Positions 51,779-64,000 of a DNA stretch of 64,000 bases are shown piece after piece. Every line of letters starts with the position of its first letter. Positions within the stretch are counted from its first letter, which is position 1. The notes beneath the pieces were generated by a model. The model made no database searches and was not told the origin of the DNA. It saw only the letters and a list, made by a program, of their open reading frames with translations. The position numbers and the translations under genes are program-made. The DNA lies in the NCBI GenBank assembly GCA_035582835.1, contig JAYKAV010002788.1, positions 180,517 to 244,516 of the forward strand, read 5' to 3'. Source of the DNA: Phoebastria nigripes. Taxonomy: Eukaryota; Chordata; Aves; Procellariiformes; Diomedeidae.

Positions 51779-52119
51779 CGGGGGGCGGGAAGGGGAGGGG
51801 AAGGACGGGGAGGGGAGGAGCGGCCCAGGCTGGCGGCGGAGCGGGCGCGGCGGGGACGGGGCTCAGCCCGCCCTCAGCCCCCGGTCCCGGGGCTTGCACG
51901 GCCGCTGGGCTCCTGTAGCCGGGAGGGGGTCGGGGACACCCCCTCGGGGCGTCCGGGCTCTGCGCCAGCCCCAGCGCAGTCGGTGTGCGGGTACAGCCGG
52001 GCTCCCCGAGGAGCATCCCCCCCCCGAGGACCATCCCCCTCCCCGAGGAGCATCCTCTCCCCGGGGCGCCGGGGAGCGCCCTCGCCCCCAAAGGGCACCG
52101 GCAGCCCAGATCTGCCCCG

Positions 52120-55100
52120 GCATCGCCTGCTCCACCAAGCCCATGGATTTCGGCTCGCAGGCCAGGCCTGGTCTTGAAGGAAGGAGTGAATCAGCGAGCT
52201 GAGCTCATGCCCTGTCCTCTGCCCTATCCAAGCCCCGGAGGCACCAAGCAGAGAAGGGTGCTCCCATCCAGGCACCCCATGCCCTCCTCCCCTGGCCCTT
52301 CCCTACCCCAGCAGCCCCTCCCTCCTCCCCACTGTGTGTGGGGGGCTTGGGAACGCCACAAGCCTCCCTTGCCGCTCTGGCTGTTCATGCGATGAACCTG
52401 GCCCCACCTGGCAGGATGGGGGTCCTGGGGGTCCCTGGGCACCCTCCTGGGACAGCCCTTGCTGGGGGGCTGGAGTGCCAGAGCCCAGGCAGCAGCACAC
52501 CTCACCTCACCTTTCCTGTGCAGGGAAAGGAGTTAAAGCTGGTGCTGCCGCCCACTGCCACCTCCTCCCCTTACCCCAGCTTTCATCTCCTTCCAGCCCC
52601 AGCCCCGTGGAGGCAGGATAATCCCCAGGAAACCTGCCACACCTTGCTTTGTCTTCCACAACATTTTAGTGCCCTGCGGCAGCAAGCTTCTGAAATCCAA
52701 GCCCTGGAAACTTCCAGGGGATCTAGAAGTGATTCACTGATGGCAGAGGCGGTGTTTAGTCTAAGCCATGGTTTGGATCTAGCAGAATAAACCATGACAT
52801 CCAGCTGCTCTGCTCTGTGCTCGCGGAGGTGCACGCTATCACCATTCGTCTTTTAGCTATAAATCTTTTAACTGTGCCTCGCACCACAGAGCCAAAGGCA
52901 GGCAGCCCCTCGGCACGACCCCAGTCTGGGGGCGATGAATAGACACCGAAGCTGCCTTTTGTTTGGGTGCAGAATGATTTCACGCGGTCAGGACTGTTAA
53001 ATTTACGCTTTCCCGGCTGGACGCTGAGTGATTTACCGCCCCTTTCTTCTCCCACAGCTGGATTCCTTTCCTCCAGGTACATGCTGATGTGCGTTGCCCG
53101 AGTACCTGAGCTGCACAAAAAGCAACACGTGGCAGCCCTGAGTCACCGGGCTGCCATTTCGCGCAGGGTTTTCGGAGGGGTGGATGGGCTGCAGGAGGAG
53201 TCACGATGGTGCTGGGCCTGGAGAGCGTGGAGCAAGTGGGAGGAGAGTCCTGGGGCAAGGATGGTGCTTGGAAAAATCTCCTTGAAAACAGAAAATGATC
53301 CTCCCCGATAGCAGCAGTCTCTTCAAAGCAAGCTGGCTTTTAACGGGCTTGATGGAGCGGGTGGGTAAACGCTCCCGCGGGGTGGGAGAGGCCATAGGCA
53401 GCTCTGGGGCAGCTCTAGCTCAGCGGGGAAACGCGGCGCTGGCCCTTCCTATCGTTATCAGCGCTGCATGGGCCAGGAGGTGCAAACCTGGTTGGGGCTA
53501 CCCTGACCGCTTGCCTGGACCTTCCCACGCACTGACGCAGCTGGCACTTCACTGAGAGCAGAGATGTTATCACTGGGTGCTGCGAGTGCTGAGGTGCAGG
53601 TGAATGTGGAGCTGCTTTACAGCCCCGGCTTCCTCCTCGCTGCACCTTCGGGCTCTGCCTGGCCTGGCCGTGCTCCCCCAGCTCCTGCTGTGCCTGTTCT
53701 CCAGGGAGAGACATGGGGCAGGTTCAAGTGCATCACCTTTTGCCCACCCTCCTGCCTTCGCTGTGCCTGCCAGCGGGTCTCTGCCCCAGTGCCGGCCCCA
53801 CTGCCATGGGGCCATCTCCCCCCAGCAGACCTCCATGCAAAGCGCCTGGCTGACACCAGGGCAGTTTCCCATCATAAAATTTCCTCCTGCTGCGCTTTAA
53901 AGTTCGAGAGCCACGAAGGACAGATAATGAGGCTCATCTTTTCCCAAGCAAACAAACACTGCCCACCGCGGGGGGGGACATGCTGCCAGGGAGGCAGCTC
54001 TTTCGAAAGCCGACCAAATGGAAACCAGCGGTGCTCTGATGGTGGCTCGGCCACTCGCAGCCATGACTTCCCAAACCCCAGGCAAAAAGGCCCTCCTGCC
54101 CCACAGGCTTCAAGCTCCAGCAAAGCTTTGGCATTTTTCCTCTCTGCACGGCTCCTCCAGGGTCCCCCTGCCCCCCCACCCCTGTGCCTGGCTCCCACCC
54201 GCTCCCTCCCGGCTGCATCCCGTGGCTGGTTGTCCCATGCTGCTGGGTGGCCCCAGACAGGGGCACCCCGGTGCTGGGACAGAGGGGCTGCCCCAACTCA
54301 CAGCACACAGCCCCTGCCAGCTCAGCGGCTGGGACAGCGCGGCGGCCAAAAAAATGTCACCCTGGCAACCCTGCGGGACGACTGGCCTGTTTTTCCCTCC
54401 TTTGGGCAGAGGGGAGGGGTTGGAAATGCTGGCCACACAGCCCAGGCGCGTTCCTGGCAGTGGCTCTGGGGCTGGCACGCATGGCCTGCATCCACGTCCC
54501 CCTCCCAAAGTGGCTTTGGTGCGACGGCTGCCCCTGAGCTGTGAAGGGCAGCGTGTCCCCAGGCTGCCNGGTGGAGAGAGGAGCCGTGACCCGTGTGCCG
54601 TGGGAGCGGCGGGGGTGCCAGCAGACACTCTGAACTGTTGCCACCACTGAAAAACAGTTGCTTGTGCATGGTTGCCTTGAGACGCTCCTATGACTTGTGG
54701 TTGGGATGCGGGCAGAGGGCTTAGTCCCGCTGCCACCGTGCTTTTCCGCGTGGGGCTTAGTGAGGAGTCTGGAGGGCAGTGGGAGCCATAGGACTGGGGC
54801 CAAGGGGGCAATAAGGGACAAGAAGGCAAAGAACAATATTTGGCAAGCATCTGTGCAGAAAAACAAAAGCTGCAGCAAGCGGAGGGAGCAGAAAACCACT
54901 GAGGGGCAGGGCTGTCCCCTATGTGCCAATCCCCAAGAGGTGGCCGTGGCCAGTCCTGCCAGTTTGATGTGCCATTTGTCCGTGTTAAAGCCACCTTCTC
55001 CCAGCTGCAGCCCCTGGGTGTGAGTGCTCAGGACCACTGTCACCAGCCAGTTTTGTATCTCTCTGCCCCATCCATTGTTCTGGCTCAGAAGCCCGTGTCT

Positions 55101-58100
55101 GCTGATGGCCCAGACCTGGCAGGACAACAGTGGAGGAGCTGGTCCAGGAGGGATGTCCACTGCAAAGGACAGCACCATGCCCTCCCTTCAGCTGACACNT
55201 TCAGGGAGGATCCGGCAAAGGATGACACGACAGCATCTTGGTCTGTGAAAGGCATCCCNCCTTTCCGGAGATGAAGCATGCAGAGCCGCAAAGGTGGGCG
55301 TTTGGGAAGGACCCAAGGTGCTCAGGCAGGAAGTGGGAATAATTGGAAATCCAGATATTCCCCCAAAGAGGAAAGCTGGAAAGCACAAGAGCTTGGCCAA
55401 GTGGGGAGCATGTTACGCGCCCATGTAGGCGTGGGATGAGCTAAGTCAGGTTGGGGTGCTGGGAGGCTGGGAGCGTAGCAGCACCGCGCCTGGCCCCAGC
55501 AGCCAGATCTGGCGGACGTGTTAGCAAGGGGCTGCAGAGGGCAGAAGGAGGTGTTACGGGGGTGGCCAGAGGCCTGGCCGGCAGCAGAAATGCTCCAGGA
55601 TCTGGAGCCCACCCACAACCCTCCAGCGGATGCAAGGAGGACAGGACAGCATGGATTGCTGCAGCTCAGCAGGGAGGTGAGCCGGGGCCAGGGGACCACC
55701 GCACCATCACCTCCTACCTCAGCAGGGACAGGACAGACTCCTGTCTGCAGCCCCCCACATCACGTGCCACAGCCCCCCCACCGCTGCAGAGCCCAGAGCC
55801 CTGCACATAGAGCTGGGCAGGCAGGGGACCCCAGCCCCCGCCACATCCCGGAGCCGCTGCCTCTCTCCCTGGGCCACGTGCTGTGGAAAGCTCTCATCTG
55901 GTGGAGTTGTGACATTATGGAGATGGCCTGGCCCGTTCCCAAGCTGNATATCAGCAATAAAAGCTGAGCGACACACGAGAGAGGAGGGCAAGCGAGAGCA
56001 TTTGCTCCGGAGCCAGCAGATACACAGCCACTAATTCAGCAGAGGCACAGCTGAGAGCTCACCCCCCCGCGCACAGTAACCTCCTCCCCGGGGAAGGAGG
56101 AGGGGGACCAGATGAGGGATCCCCCTTCCTATCCCAGGGCTGGGGAGCCCCGTGCAGTGTCGGCAGGGAGAGAGCCAGCCCCAGACCCCCGGACCATGTG
56201 CATCCTTCCTGCTTTCTGCCCGCACCCCTGGGCAGTGTCTGCTCCCTCCCGCGCAGCCTCCCCACTGGGCATGGGCACTTGGGGTGTCCTGGCAGCCCCC
56301 GCTCCCTCCTGGCTTCTCCGTGACTCATCCACTCCAGGGGAAAATCAATACTTCAGCACACATCAGACAAAGGACCGAGAGAAGCATTTCATGGGAAAGG
56401 GGATGAGGCGGATGCTTCTCGCATGCCTCATCCCGGCGGCTCACCCTTGGGTCTCTGCCTCTTGGCTGGCTGTGGGAAATGGCACTTGTTTCCCTTCCTG
56501 CTGCACAGTCATGCTCATACACCACCAGTGGAAGATAAGAAGGGTAGAGCTCTGGAGCTGCGTGAAACCTTGGTGCATCTGCATCCCAGGTACGAGGTGC
56601 AGGTCTGGTCCCCCATAGCTTCAGAGGGACCTGTTGGAGCTGGGGTGAGGAGCATCTGCAACGATGGAGGGGATGAAGCAGCTGCCTGAGGGGTGAGACC
56701 ACCCAGCGGGGGCTCTGGGAGAGGAGGAGGGAGTGGAAGGGGGGAATGATAGAGGGCTACATGCTCACAGAGCTGGTGGGTGAGGTGGATGCGGAGCTGT
56801 TACACAGCCTGCAACACCAGCATTGGGGGCACTTGCTGATGCGCAGTGGAGAGAGGCTGAGAGCAGATCCCAGCAGGTGTTTCTGTCCCCAGCCACAGTG
56901 CTTGCTGGCAGGGTAGGATGGGGAGGTGGATAGGACCAGCTAGAAAGGGAGGAGAGAAATTCATGGTCGTGAACAGGTCCTAAAGAGCCTGGACAGGCAC
57001 GTCCCCACCAATATCCCTGATGTGATGACTACAGACACTATGGGAACACGAGGGGCCAGCCCACAGAGAGTGGTCAGGCTCATGGCATCCCCCAGCAGCA
57101 TCTCTTGTCACTGCCCATGGAGATGTGTGCCAGCCTGTGCCCCAATCACTCACCCAGGGGAGGACACTGGGTCCCCCTCTGCCCCTTCCCACTGTGTGCC
57201 CTGCCCAAAGTCCCATCCCTCTGCAGGGCTGGGGCTCGCCGGGAGTGCCGGCCATCCCTGGCTCTGCCAAACCCACCAAGGCTGGGAGAGCTCCTGAAGC
57301 CTTCCCCCAGACGCCCTGGGCGGCTGCGATGCCTGAATTGCTCATGCAAGGGAGGAGTCCTCCCACACTGGGACACCCTGGCTGCCAGCTCCAGCCCCTC
57401 CATGTCCCTGCTACAGCTGGTGGGGGCCACCGGCAGCCTCCTGCTCCCGGCTGGGATGGGTCCCCCGGGCTCTCCCTCCCCTTGCATGGCCTGCCCGAGG
57501 GCGCTGTGCCCCAGCAAGCTCTGCTCACACACCCACCTCCCTGTTTTCCCCCAGAAAGTGCAGTTCAATCAAATCAACGTCCACCTGCCCTGCTTGGTGT
57601 GAGCCGGAGCCAGCAGCTGCAGAGCAAGCAAACTCATCCGGATTCCTGCTTCCCTTTCCTAGCCCTTTCAGAGAGACCTCTTGAAAAGCAGTGTATTTTT
57701 AACATGAGAAAAAGAGCATGTTCCTCCTCCTTCCTGCATTGACAGACAGGTGCTTGCTCAAGGGAGAGCCTTGAAATTGGGCCAGGCAAGACAAAATCTC
57801 CAGGAGAGAGCCGGGTCTGGCATGGTAACGGGGCTGAGCCCAGGCTGCCATTTGGGAGAGAGCCCTGTAAGCATCACCATCAGCTTGCCAGGCACAACGC
57901 TGACAGACTGTAACTCATGGCTGTCTCTGGCTCAGGCACGGGATGCAGGCAGGAGGACATGGGTCGCAGTGCAGGGTGGTGGCTGGAAGAGGGACCAGCA
58001 GGGCCCTGGGGATGCTGTGTTGGTGGTGAAGCATGCCTGCATTTTCCCTCTGTGGAGGTAATGCCGAGAGCAAACAGCCCCAAAACTGAAGGTCCTGGCA

Positions 58101-60770
58101 TGTGGCAGTGCTACTTCCTTGGGGAGTCTCCCAACAGCCCTGAGGTTGTCACCTCCTTTCTCCCAGATTGCACTCGGCATCTCCCCTGGAGAGGAACGGT
58201 CAACTTTAACTCAGCTGGAAAAAAAAAAAAAAGAAATCAAAGTCGTTTGCTCCAACAAGACTCAAAATAGGAGCTGTTTCCTCCCTGGGAAGAGGAAATT
58301 CCCAGCTCCCCACGGAGGAGCTTGTGCTGGCTGGCTCTGCGGGACCAGACCGCCCCAGGCTGCTCAGTGTCTGGATGCCCTGAGGTTCTGCCCTGGTTCC
58401 CCGTGCCAGAATGCACTGAGCTGCTGGGCTTCCTGCAGCCTGGGCGGGGGTCTGGCCACCAGGAAGGATTGCTCCTGTGAGGATCGCCATGCTCAAGGAT
58501 CCTCCTACCCATTTTGCACAGGGTAGCGCTAGGACCTGACCACACGCCTGCTGACAGTCAATGTGCCCCATCCCTTTCTGGCCCAGCTGGTGCTGGCCAC
58601 CTCCGAGCTGTCCAGGACTGACCGACATTTAGCTTGTCTCTCCAGGATAACGCTGCCAGGATTTCTATTCCAATTTATGAGCCCTTCCCAACCTGTCTGG
58701 GAAAAAAAACCGAGCTGGGATGGGTGGGGGTGGGAATGCCCCCAGGGCAAAGACCTGTCCGCTGTGGCCATCCCATCCCCATGCACCCTGCTCACCTCCC
58801 GGTCCCTGCAGTAGATTTGCTGAGCTGTTCACCACTGGTTTGAGCACATTTGGCAGGACACTCCTCAAGCCTGCTCCTAGCCCTCTTGCTTCCCTGTTTA
58901 TATCTGACTTGCTGCGTTTTTTCAGCTTTCCTGTTCTTCTTTTGGCAGACCTTCTGCTCTTCAGCATCAACCTTTTTCTTGTGCTCTCCGTTCTTTCTCA
59001 TCAGCTGTGCGGGGGCTTTACGGGATTGCCCTATTTGCTCTTTACTCCATGTTTTACTGAGGCTCTTAATACGGCATTTTTCTGCAGCCTCCAGGCAGCT
59101 TGGAGGCCTCTGGCTTTCTGGACCACACCGCTGAGAGGTTTGGGATTCGCCTGGTTTTTTCTTTTTTGACTCATTTCCTCATTTTTACATGGTCTCTTGT
59201 CTTGAAATGGAATAACCACGTGCTGGATTTATTCAGCCTGCTCTTCCTTACCATGAAATTAAAACCAAGCGGTATCACAGCTGGTCTAGACCCTCCCAAG
59301 CTAAGTCCCATGTGCTGTGCAAGAGCAGATCCAGAAAAGCATCATTTCCTGGTGGTTCTCAGACTGCTTCTGGGGGGATGGCACCATGTACTGCATTCAA
59401 AGGTTTTATCCTTAAGTCTTGTCCCCTGACACTTTGATCCAGTCTGCAAGTGGGTAGTTGAAGTGTCCCCTTATTACAGCCTCCCCTAAAATCCCTAAGT
59501 ATCTGGCTTTAGGTGTCTGGCGTTGGTGCGGGAACACTTGTAGGTTTGCTCTTGCTCTGTTGCCCAGACATGCGCTGGCTGCTCTCCTGGCACTGCAGGG
59601 GATCTGATTTGCCTTCCTTATTTATTGCAGTTACACTGTTTATTTTCCTGCTGGCATTTTCAAAAGTGTACTGAACATTAGCTGCATTCCCCATGTCAGT
59701 CCCATCAGGCCAGACCAGGTGTTCTCCCCCAGCCACCTGCTTCTGGTTTAAATACTCTCTGGCACTGCAGTCAATGCCAGCAGCCTGCTTCTGTTACAAT
59801 GAAGGAACAGCATCTCTGCCCTGTGCATGTCCCTAGCATCCCAAGAAGTGCCCCAAGTCCTGCCATAGCTAAACACCCACTCTCTGACCCACCGTCTCAT
59901 CCCCACCCTGAGACTCCAGCTCTCTCCATGTTTCCTGGGTCTCACCCTCGGACTGGCAGGGTTTCAGAGAGCACCACAGGCAGGTCCTGGGCACCAGTGT
60001 CTGGCCAAGCAGCCTCGACGTAGCTGCCAGCTCACCCTCCGATACTCACTTACCACACGGCGTGGCACCATCAGCTTCTCTGCTGTAGTTGGAGCATCTC
60101 CCCAGCAGTGTGCGAAGGCAGTGAACATCAGGGCATCCTGGTGGAGTTGCTTACAGCGTACAAAGTAACTGCCACGAGGCACCGCTTTCCCCAAAGAGCC
60201 TGACCTAACCCCAGTGATGAGAAAATGGGCCATTTTCTCCCAGTACTTACGAGCTGCCTTTGGCTCGTCTCCACTTGCTCAGCAAACGCCCCCGAACAGG
60301 TCAGCACTTTCTTCACAGCAAAGCTATGTGAGGAATTTCTCCTAAGGCAGCTGGACCCTTTCCAAAGAGGGCGAGCTGCCAAATTCCCACCCCCACCACC
60401 CCCCAGCAGAGAAACAAGGTGCAAACTTGGACCCTGAAGGCTTGCTGTGCACTTCCACTTCTGCCCTTGTGTCCACTGGAGCTGGGGAAGAAGGGGCCCT
60501 CTCCACTCCCCTCCCATGCCTGGGTTGACTGCACCAGGGAAAGGACTGGTCCTGCCCTGTCTCTCCCAGAGAGACCTTTAGGTGTCACAGCTCTCCCCAA
60601 ATGCAGAGCTAGAAGACACAGGTGTGGGTTTGCAGGTCTCCGCCCTCCCCTCTCTGCTCTTAAGCGGTGCCTGGCACTGCTGGGTGGTGGGCAGTGGGCA
60701 AGAGGAGGCTCCTGATATGCAGGCTGCATGGGGCTGGGGGATCCTTGGGCACTTGCTGGTATTGTTGCCT
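52120..60770. other. upstream flank of COL18A1, no gene recognised
   Basis: No conserved exon, RNA gene or complete repeat recognised. Long frames here lack family similarity and codon structure. An AT-richer island lies at about 58,800-59,760. Confidence 0.55.
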
Positions 60771-60774
60771 CCTG

Positions 60775-60777
<3 letters not shown>

Positions 60778-60833
<56 letters not shown>
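60778..60833. repeat. poly-T run of 56
   Basis: Uninterrupted T homopolymer followed by AAAATCTCAAATT. No retroposed gene is visible on the - strand just above it. Confidence 0.9.
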
Positions 60834-60838
<5 letters not shown>

Positions 60839-63750
60839 CTCAAATTGCTTCTCAAAGCTCCAGCTGTTGGGTTCACGTGCTCAGGTGAGACACTAGGCTT
60901 TCCCACAAAAGCCCATTCCCAGCATGGAGACACACTTGCAGATGTGTCCCCACAGGCATGCTTTCCACCTGCTCCCACTCGGCGGGTCCTGCAGTGTTTT
61001 TGCCAGCAAGGCACAGAGCCCTGCGGAGCATGGTGAGCGCCCTGGCCCAGCGGAGGACAGACAGGTTTGGCAAGCTGGAGAAGAAACACACCCTCCAGGC
61101 ATAGATACCAAACCACCCCCTGCGTGTGGCAAAACCAACTGCAGTTGAAATTGCTTATCCAGGTATCTGAAACTTCCTGCAATTTATGAGCATGGCTGCT
61201 GGCTGCAGAAAGAAGGCTGCTTGTCTGTGTTGTGCTGTGGGTTCACGACTTCTCTGCCTTCCACCCCCCAGCCTCCCCAAGGCCCCTGGAGAAGCCTGGC
61301 CCCCAGCCCCTGAAGTTGGCTTTTTGGCACATTGCCCTGGTGGCACAGCTGGACACTCATCTGCTTCATTTCTCTGGCTACAATTCATGGCTAGGAAAGT
61401 TGGCTTTTTTCTCCTGCCCATCTGCTGGGAAGGCGAAAGAGCATCTCCAGGGGATGCAACCCCTCTGTGCATTCACTAGGAGAGTGCCAAGGACCCTTGA
61501 AAGCCAAGCACCTAGGAGAGCACATGAGCAAGTCATCCTTGGCCACCCAATGATGTTTTCCAAAGCCTGGTGACCCAGGTGCACCTGGGATTTCACAGAA
61601 GCAAAGATACCAAGTGTTGGAGCTACTCTGGGCTCTGATGGAGCATCTCTACAAACATGGTACCTGGCTCTTCCTCCTTCCCTGAACCAGCAGATCACCC
61701 CCAGAAAACATCCACAAACTCCACTTTTGGAAGAGATGTGCAGGGAAACAGGTTACAGGTAGTTGGCCACAACCACACACGGGGATGAGCACCATCACCA
61801 TGCAGCTCCCCTCAACCCCCACCTTGAGGAGTAGCCCCAACCAAAGCTGAACCCTTGAGGCGCTGCCCACGCCTCTTGCTTAAACCTTGGGTTGCTCTAA
61901 GCGTTGGGGCCCTGAGGGCACTAATGGGTCTTGGTGACCCTGAACAGCCCCACCGGGAACCCCCACCCACACATCCTCCAGCCGTGGGCCCTGCGCTCAC
62001 TTCAGCTCAGCCCTGAGCACCTAGTCATGGCCTGAGCTCTGTGAGGACGTGTTTATTGATGCCTCTGTCTCCAGATGGACCTTGGACCTCTGTAACAGGT
62101 AGTTTAACGCAGGTGCTGTTTCCTGTGTGGACCTCATACCTGTGTGGTAGACAGGTTGTGTTCAGCCCATCTGCTGGATGGCCCTTGGACAGANGTTGCA
62201 GGTAGCTGGTCTTTGTGTCTGGCCCCATCTCCTGGATGGAGCCCTCGGGTCCATGCTGCAGCCTTGCTCCTGGTGTTGCCTCCAGCCCTCTCTCCTGCTG
62301 CTCCTGTCTGGACCTCGGCCCCAGTCCATCCTCTTCTGTGGCTGCTGACAGACCCTGTTACCCACACATAGCACAGCTGGGAGTGAGCTCCTGCAAAGCA
62401 GGTCAGGGCNGGAGCACGAGAGGCACTGGCTCTCCTGCACTCACTCTGGGGACCCTCCGCATGGGCTGGGCCAGTTGCCAGAGCAGGGCTGTGCTGCCTG
62501 CCTCTTACCCAGGGTAGGCTTGTTCCCTTTCCCCCGAAGGATGCAGGTTTTAAGCCGAGAGTAGAATCTCTGGCACCTCCGAGAGCAATTTCATTGGCAC
62601 CCTGCCTTTTTCTAGCAGGGACCCTGCCTGGCTGGCTGCACCCTCCTCAGGGAGAAGGTCGGCTGGGCACCCTGGCCTCCTCTTCATCAGCAGCCACCAT
62701 CTATGGCACTGCAGTGGGATGCCCTGGCTCCTGGGAATTGTCCTCGGTCACCCTTTGGTGGGATTGCCCTGCCCTCTGCCGATCTTTGCAGCAGCAAGCC
62801 AGGAGCTGAGGAACGGGCTGGCAGCCAGCAGCCTAGCTGGGCTCCCAGGCAATGAATGTAGCAGGGTAGAAAACCTCCACAGATGCCTGGGGGGTAAATA
62901 TTCTGGAAGAAAGCAAGCAAGATGCATTCTCAGCCGCTCACCTGTCTTGTGCACGCTCTGCAGGGCGGTCGTGCGTAACAGCAGGCCTCCGCAACCAGGG
63001 ACTACTTTTCCCTGGGTGCTTGCTGCCTTGCTGGAAAATCAGATGGGTTTGATCTTGGGGAGGCAAACAGCAACAGACCCTGACCAGCAACAGAGAAGCT
63101 TATCCTGCTACTCCAATGAGATGGGTTGCTGCTATCGTGGCTGGGCTGGGAATGACTGCCCGGGGGTGCACCCTGCCTCACAGGAGGTGCAGGAGGCTTT
63201 GGGGGTGGCCTGGATGGGAGCCATTACCTCTCCCAGCAGCACCACGCAGTCTGCAGGGCAGCAAGGCCGGGTCCTGCCAGCTTCTGAGTATGGTGAGGTG
63301 TTTTCTCAAGACCTTCTGGGACAAAANGGGCAATTACCTGGTGGGTGAGCAGTGAGGCTGTGGGCTCCTGCAGTGCTTTGGGAGTCTCTCAGGCCATCTC
63401 TCCAGGAAAGGAGGGGCCAGCTGGGAGAGCTGTGGTCTGAGAGCCAATGTCCCCACACGGGGATGTACACCCCACTGTGCCATGCAAACATGAGCACCTG
63501 AGGCCGTGCGTAACGTCTCTGACGTGGCCCCTACCTGATGAGGGCTGAGCTTCTCCATCTGCCCTGGCACAGGAGTCCAGGAAGGATGGACAAGGAGCCC
63601 TGCTCCCCTGCCTGGCATCACCTTCCCCTTCCAGCACTGCTTGCTCCAGCCCTGCTGCTGGGGATGCTTCACTATCCCAGCTTGCCATCCATGTGTGAGA
63701 GAGGCACACGCTGCCTCTTCTATGGGGAAAGCAGTCCCATGAGGAGTGCA
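60834..63750. other. intergenic, no gene recognised
   Basis: Ordinary GC-rich sequence between the poly-T run and the terminal CR1. Nothing was recognised. Confidence 0.5.
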
Positions 63751-63751
63751 T

Positions 63752-64000
63752 CATAGAATCATTAAGGTTGGAAAAGACTTCTAAGATCATCAAGTCCAAC
63801 CGTCAACCCACCACCACCATGCCCACTATACCATGTCCCTAAGCGCCTCATCTACACGTCTTTTAAATACTTCCAGGGATGGTGACTCCACCACTTCCCT
63901 GGGCAGCCTCTTCCAATGCTTAACCACTCTTTCAGTAAAGACGTTTTTCCTAATGTCCAATCTAAACCTCCCCTGGTGCAACTTGAGGCCATTTCCTCTC
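63752..64000 (-). mobile_element. CR1 LINE 3' end, cut by the window edge
   Basis: Begins CATAGAATCATTAAGGTTGG and matches the 3' end of the copy at 20.9 kb nearly base for base, in the same orientation. Unlike that copy it retains AGGGATGGTGACTCCACC, so it is closer to intact. Only one ATTCTATG unit remains at the 3' end. It continues beyond position 64000. Confidence 0.95.

Noticed and set aside
53564..54994. Frames of 326 (+) and 294 (-) codons overlapping on opposite strands
   Set aside because: They have no recognisable domain or conserved motif, mutual overlap, and Ns inside; GC-rich intergenic DNA commonly gives such frames.
58720..59429. Hydrophobic Phe/Leu-rich frames on the + strand resembling membrane segments
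   Set aside because: The hydrophobicity comes from T-rich sequence; neighbouring frames are broken and no transporter or receptor motif is present.
60778..60833. Poly-T as the tail of a retroposed gene or SINE on the - strand
   Set aside because: No gene-like or SINE-like body was found on the - strand next to it, and no flanking target duplication was apparent.

Overview
The window is nuclear DNA from a bird. The evidence is the 3' ends of CR1 retrotransposons (octamer-like ATTCTATG tails, reverse transcriptase with an FADD motif), compact GC-rich introns, and two vertebrate genes in the arrangement known from human 21q22.3. Single N bases, roughly one per kilobase, are scattered through exons, introns and repeats. 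Nothing prokaryotic, plasmid or phage-like is present.

Layout: (1) 1-5.7 kb is a 1-kb C-rich minisatellite followed by a CpG-rich promoter region with an inverted pair of ZNF143-like sites, probably serving SLC19A1. (2) 5.7-8.4 kb holds five coding exons of SLC19A1 (reduced folate carrier) on the + strand; they splice in phase to a 480-residue protein. (3) 8.4-9.85 kb is the shared 3' flank: SLC19A1 and COL18A1 converge tail to tail. (4) 9.85-51.65 kb is COL18A1 (collagen XVIII) on the - strand. I can place 43 coding exons, the number reported for human. Two alternative 5' ends join the same 40 downstream exons in phase: a short form from a CpG-island promoter at about 51.65 kb (1,333 residues) and a long form whose first exon carries a signal peptide, a mucin-like region and a frizzled-like ten-cysteine domain (1,735 residues). 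Downstream come a laminin-G/TSPN-like domain, an interrupted triple helix, the trimerisation domain, a hinge and endostatin. (5) 52-64 kb is upstream flank where I recognise no gene; it ends in another CR1 copy.

The genes are neighbours rather than a pathway. SLC19A1 is a plasma-membrane transporter of reduced folates. COL18A1 is a secreted basement-membrane heparan-sulfate collagen. The large introns of COL18A1 hold most of the unexplained structure: two CR1 fragments, a 0.4-kb polypurine tract, a pair of tandem hairpins, and a diverged 430-bp unit present twice in direct orientation about 3.3 kb apart.

I looked for an unusual or undescribed system and did not find one. The most worthwhile leads are the duplicated 430-bp unit, the repeat-dense short-isoform promoter of COL18A1, an in-frame 33-bp repeat in its long-isoform exon, and the possible 3' overlap of the two genes.
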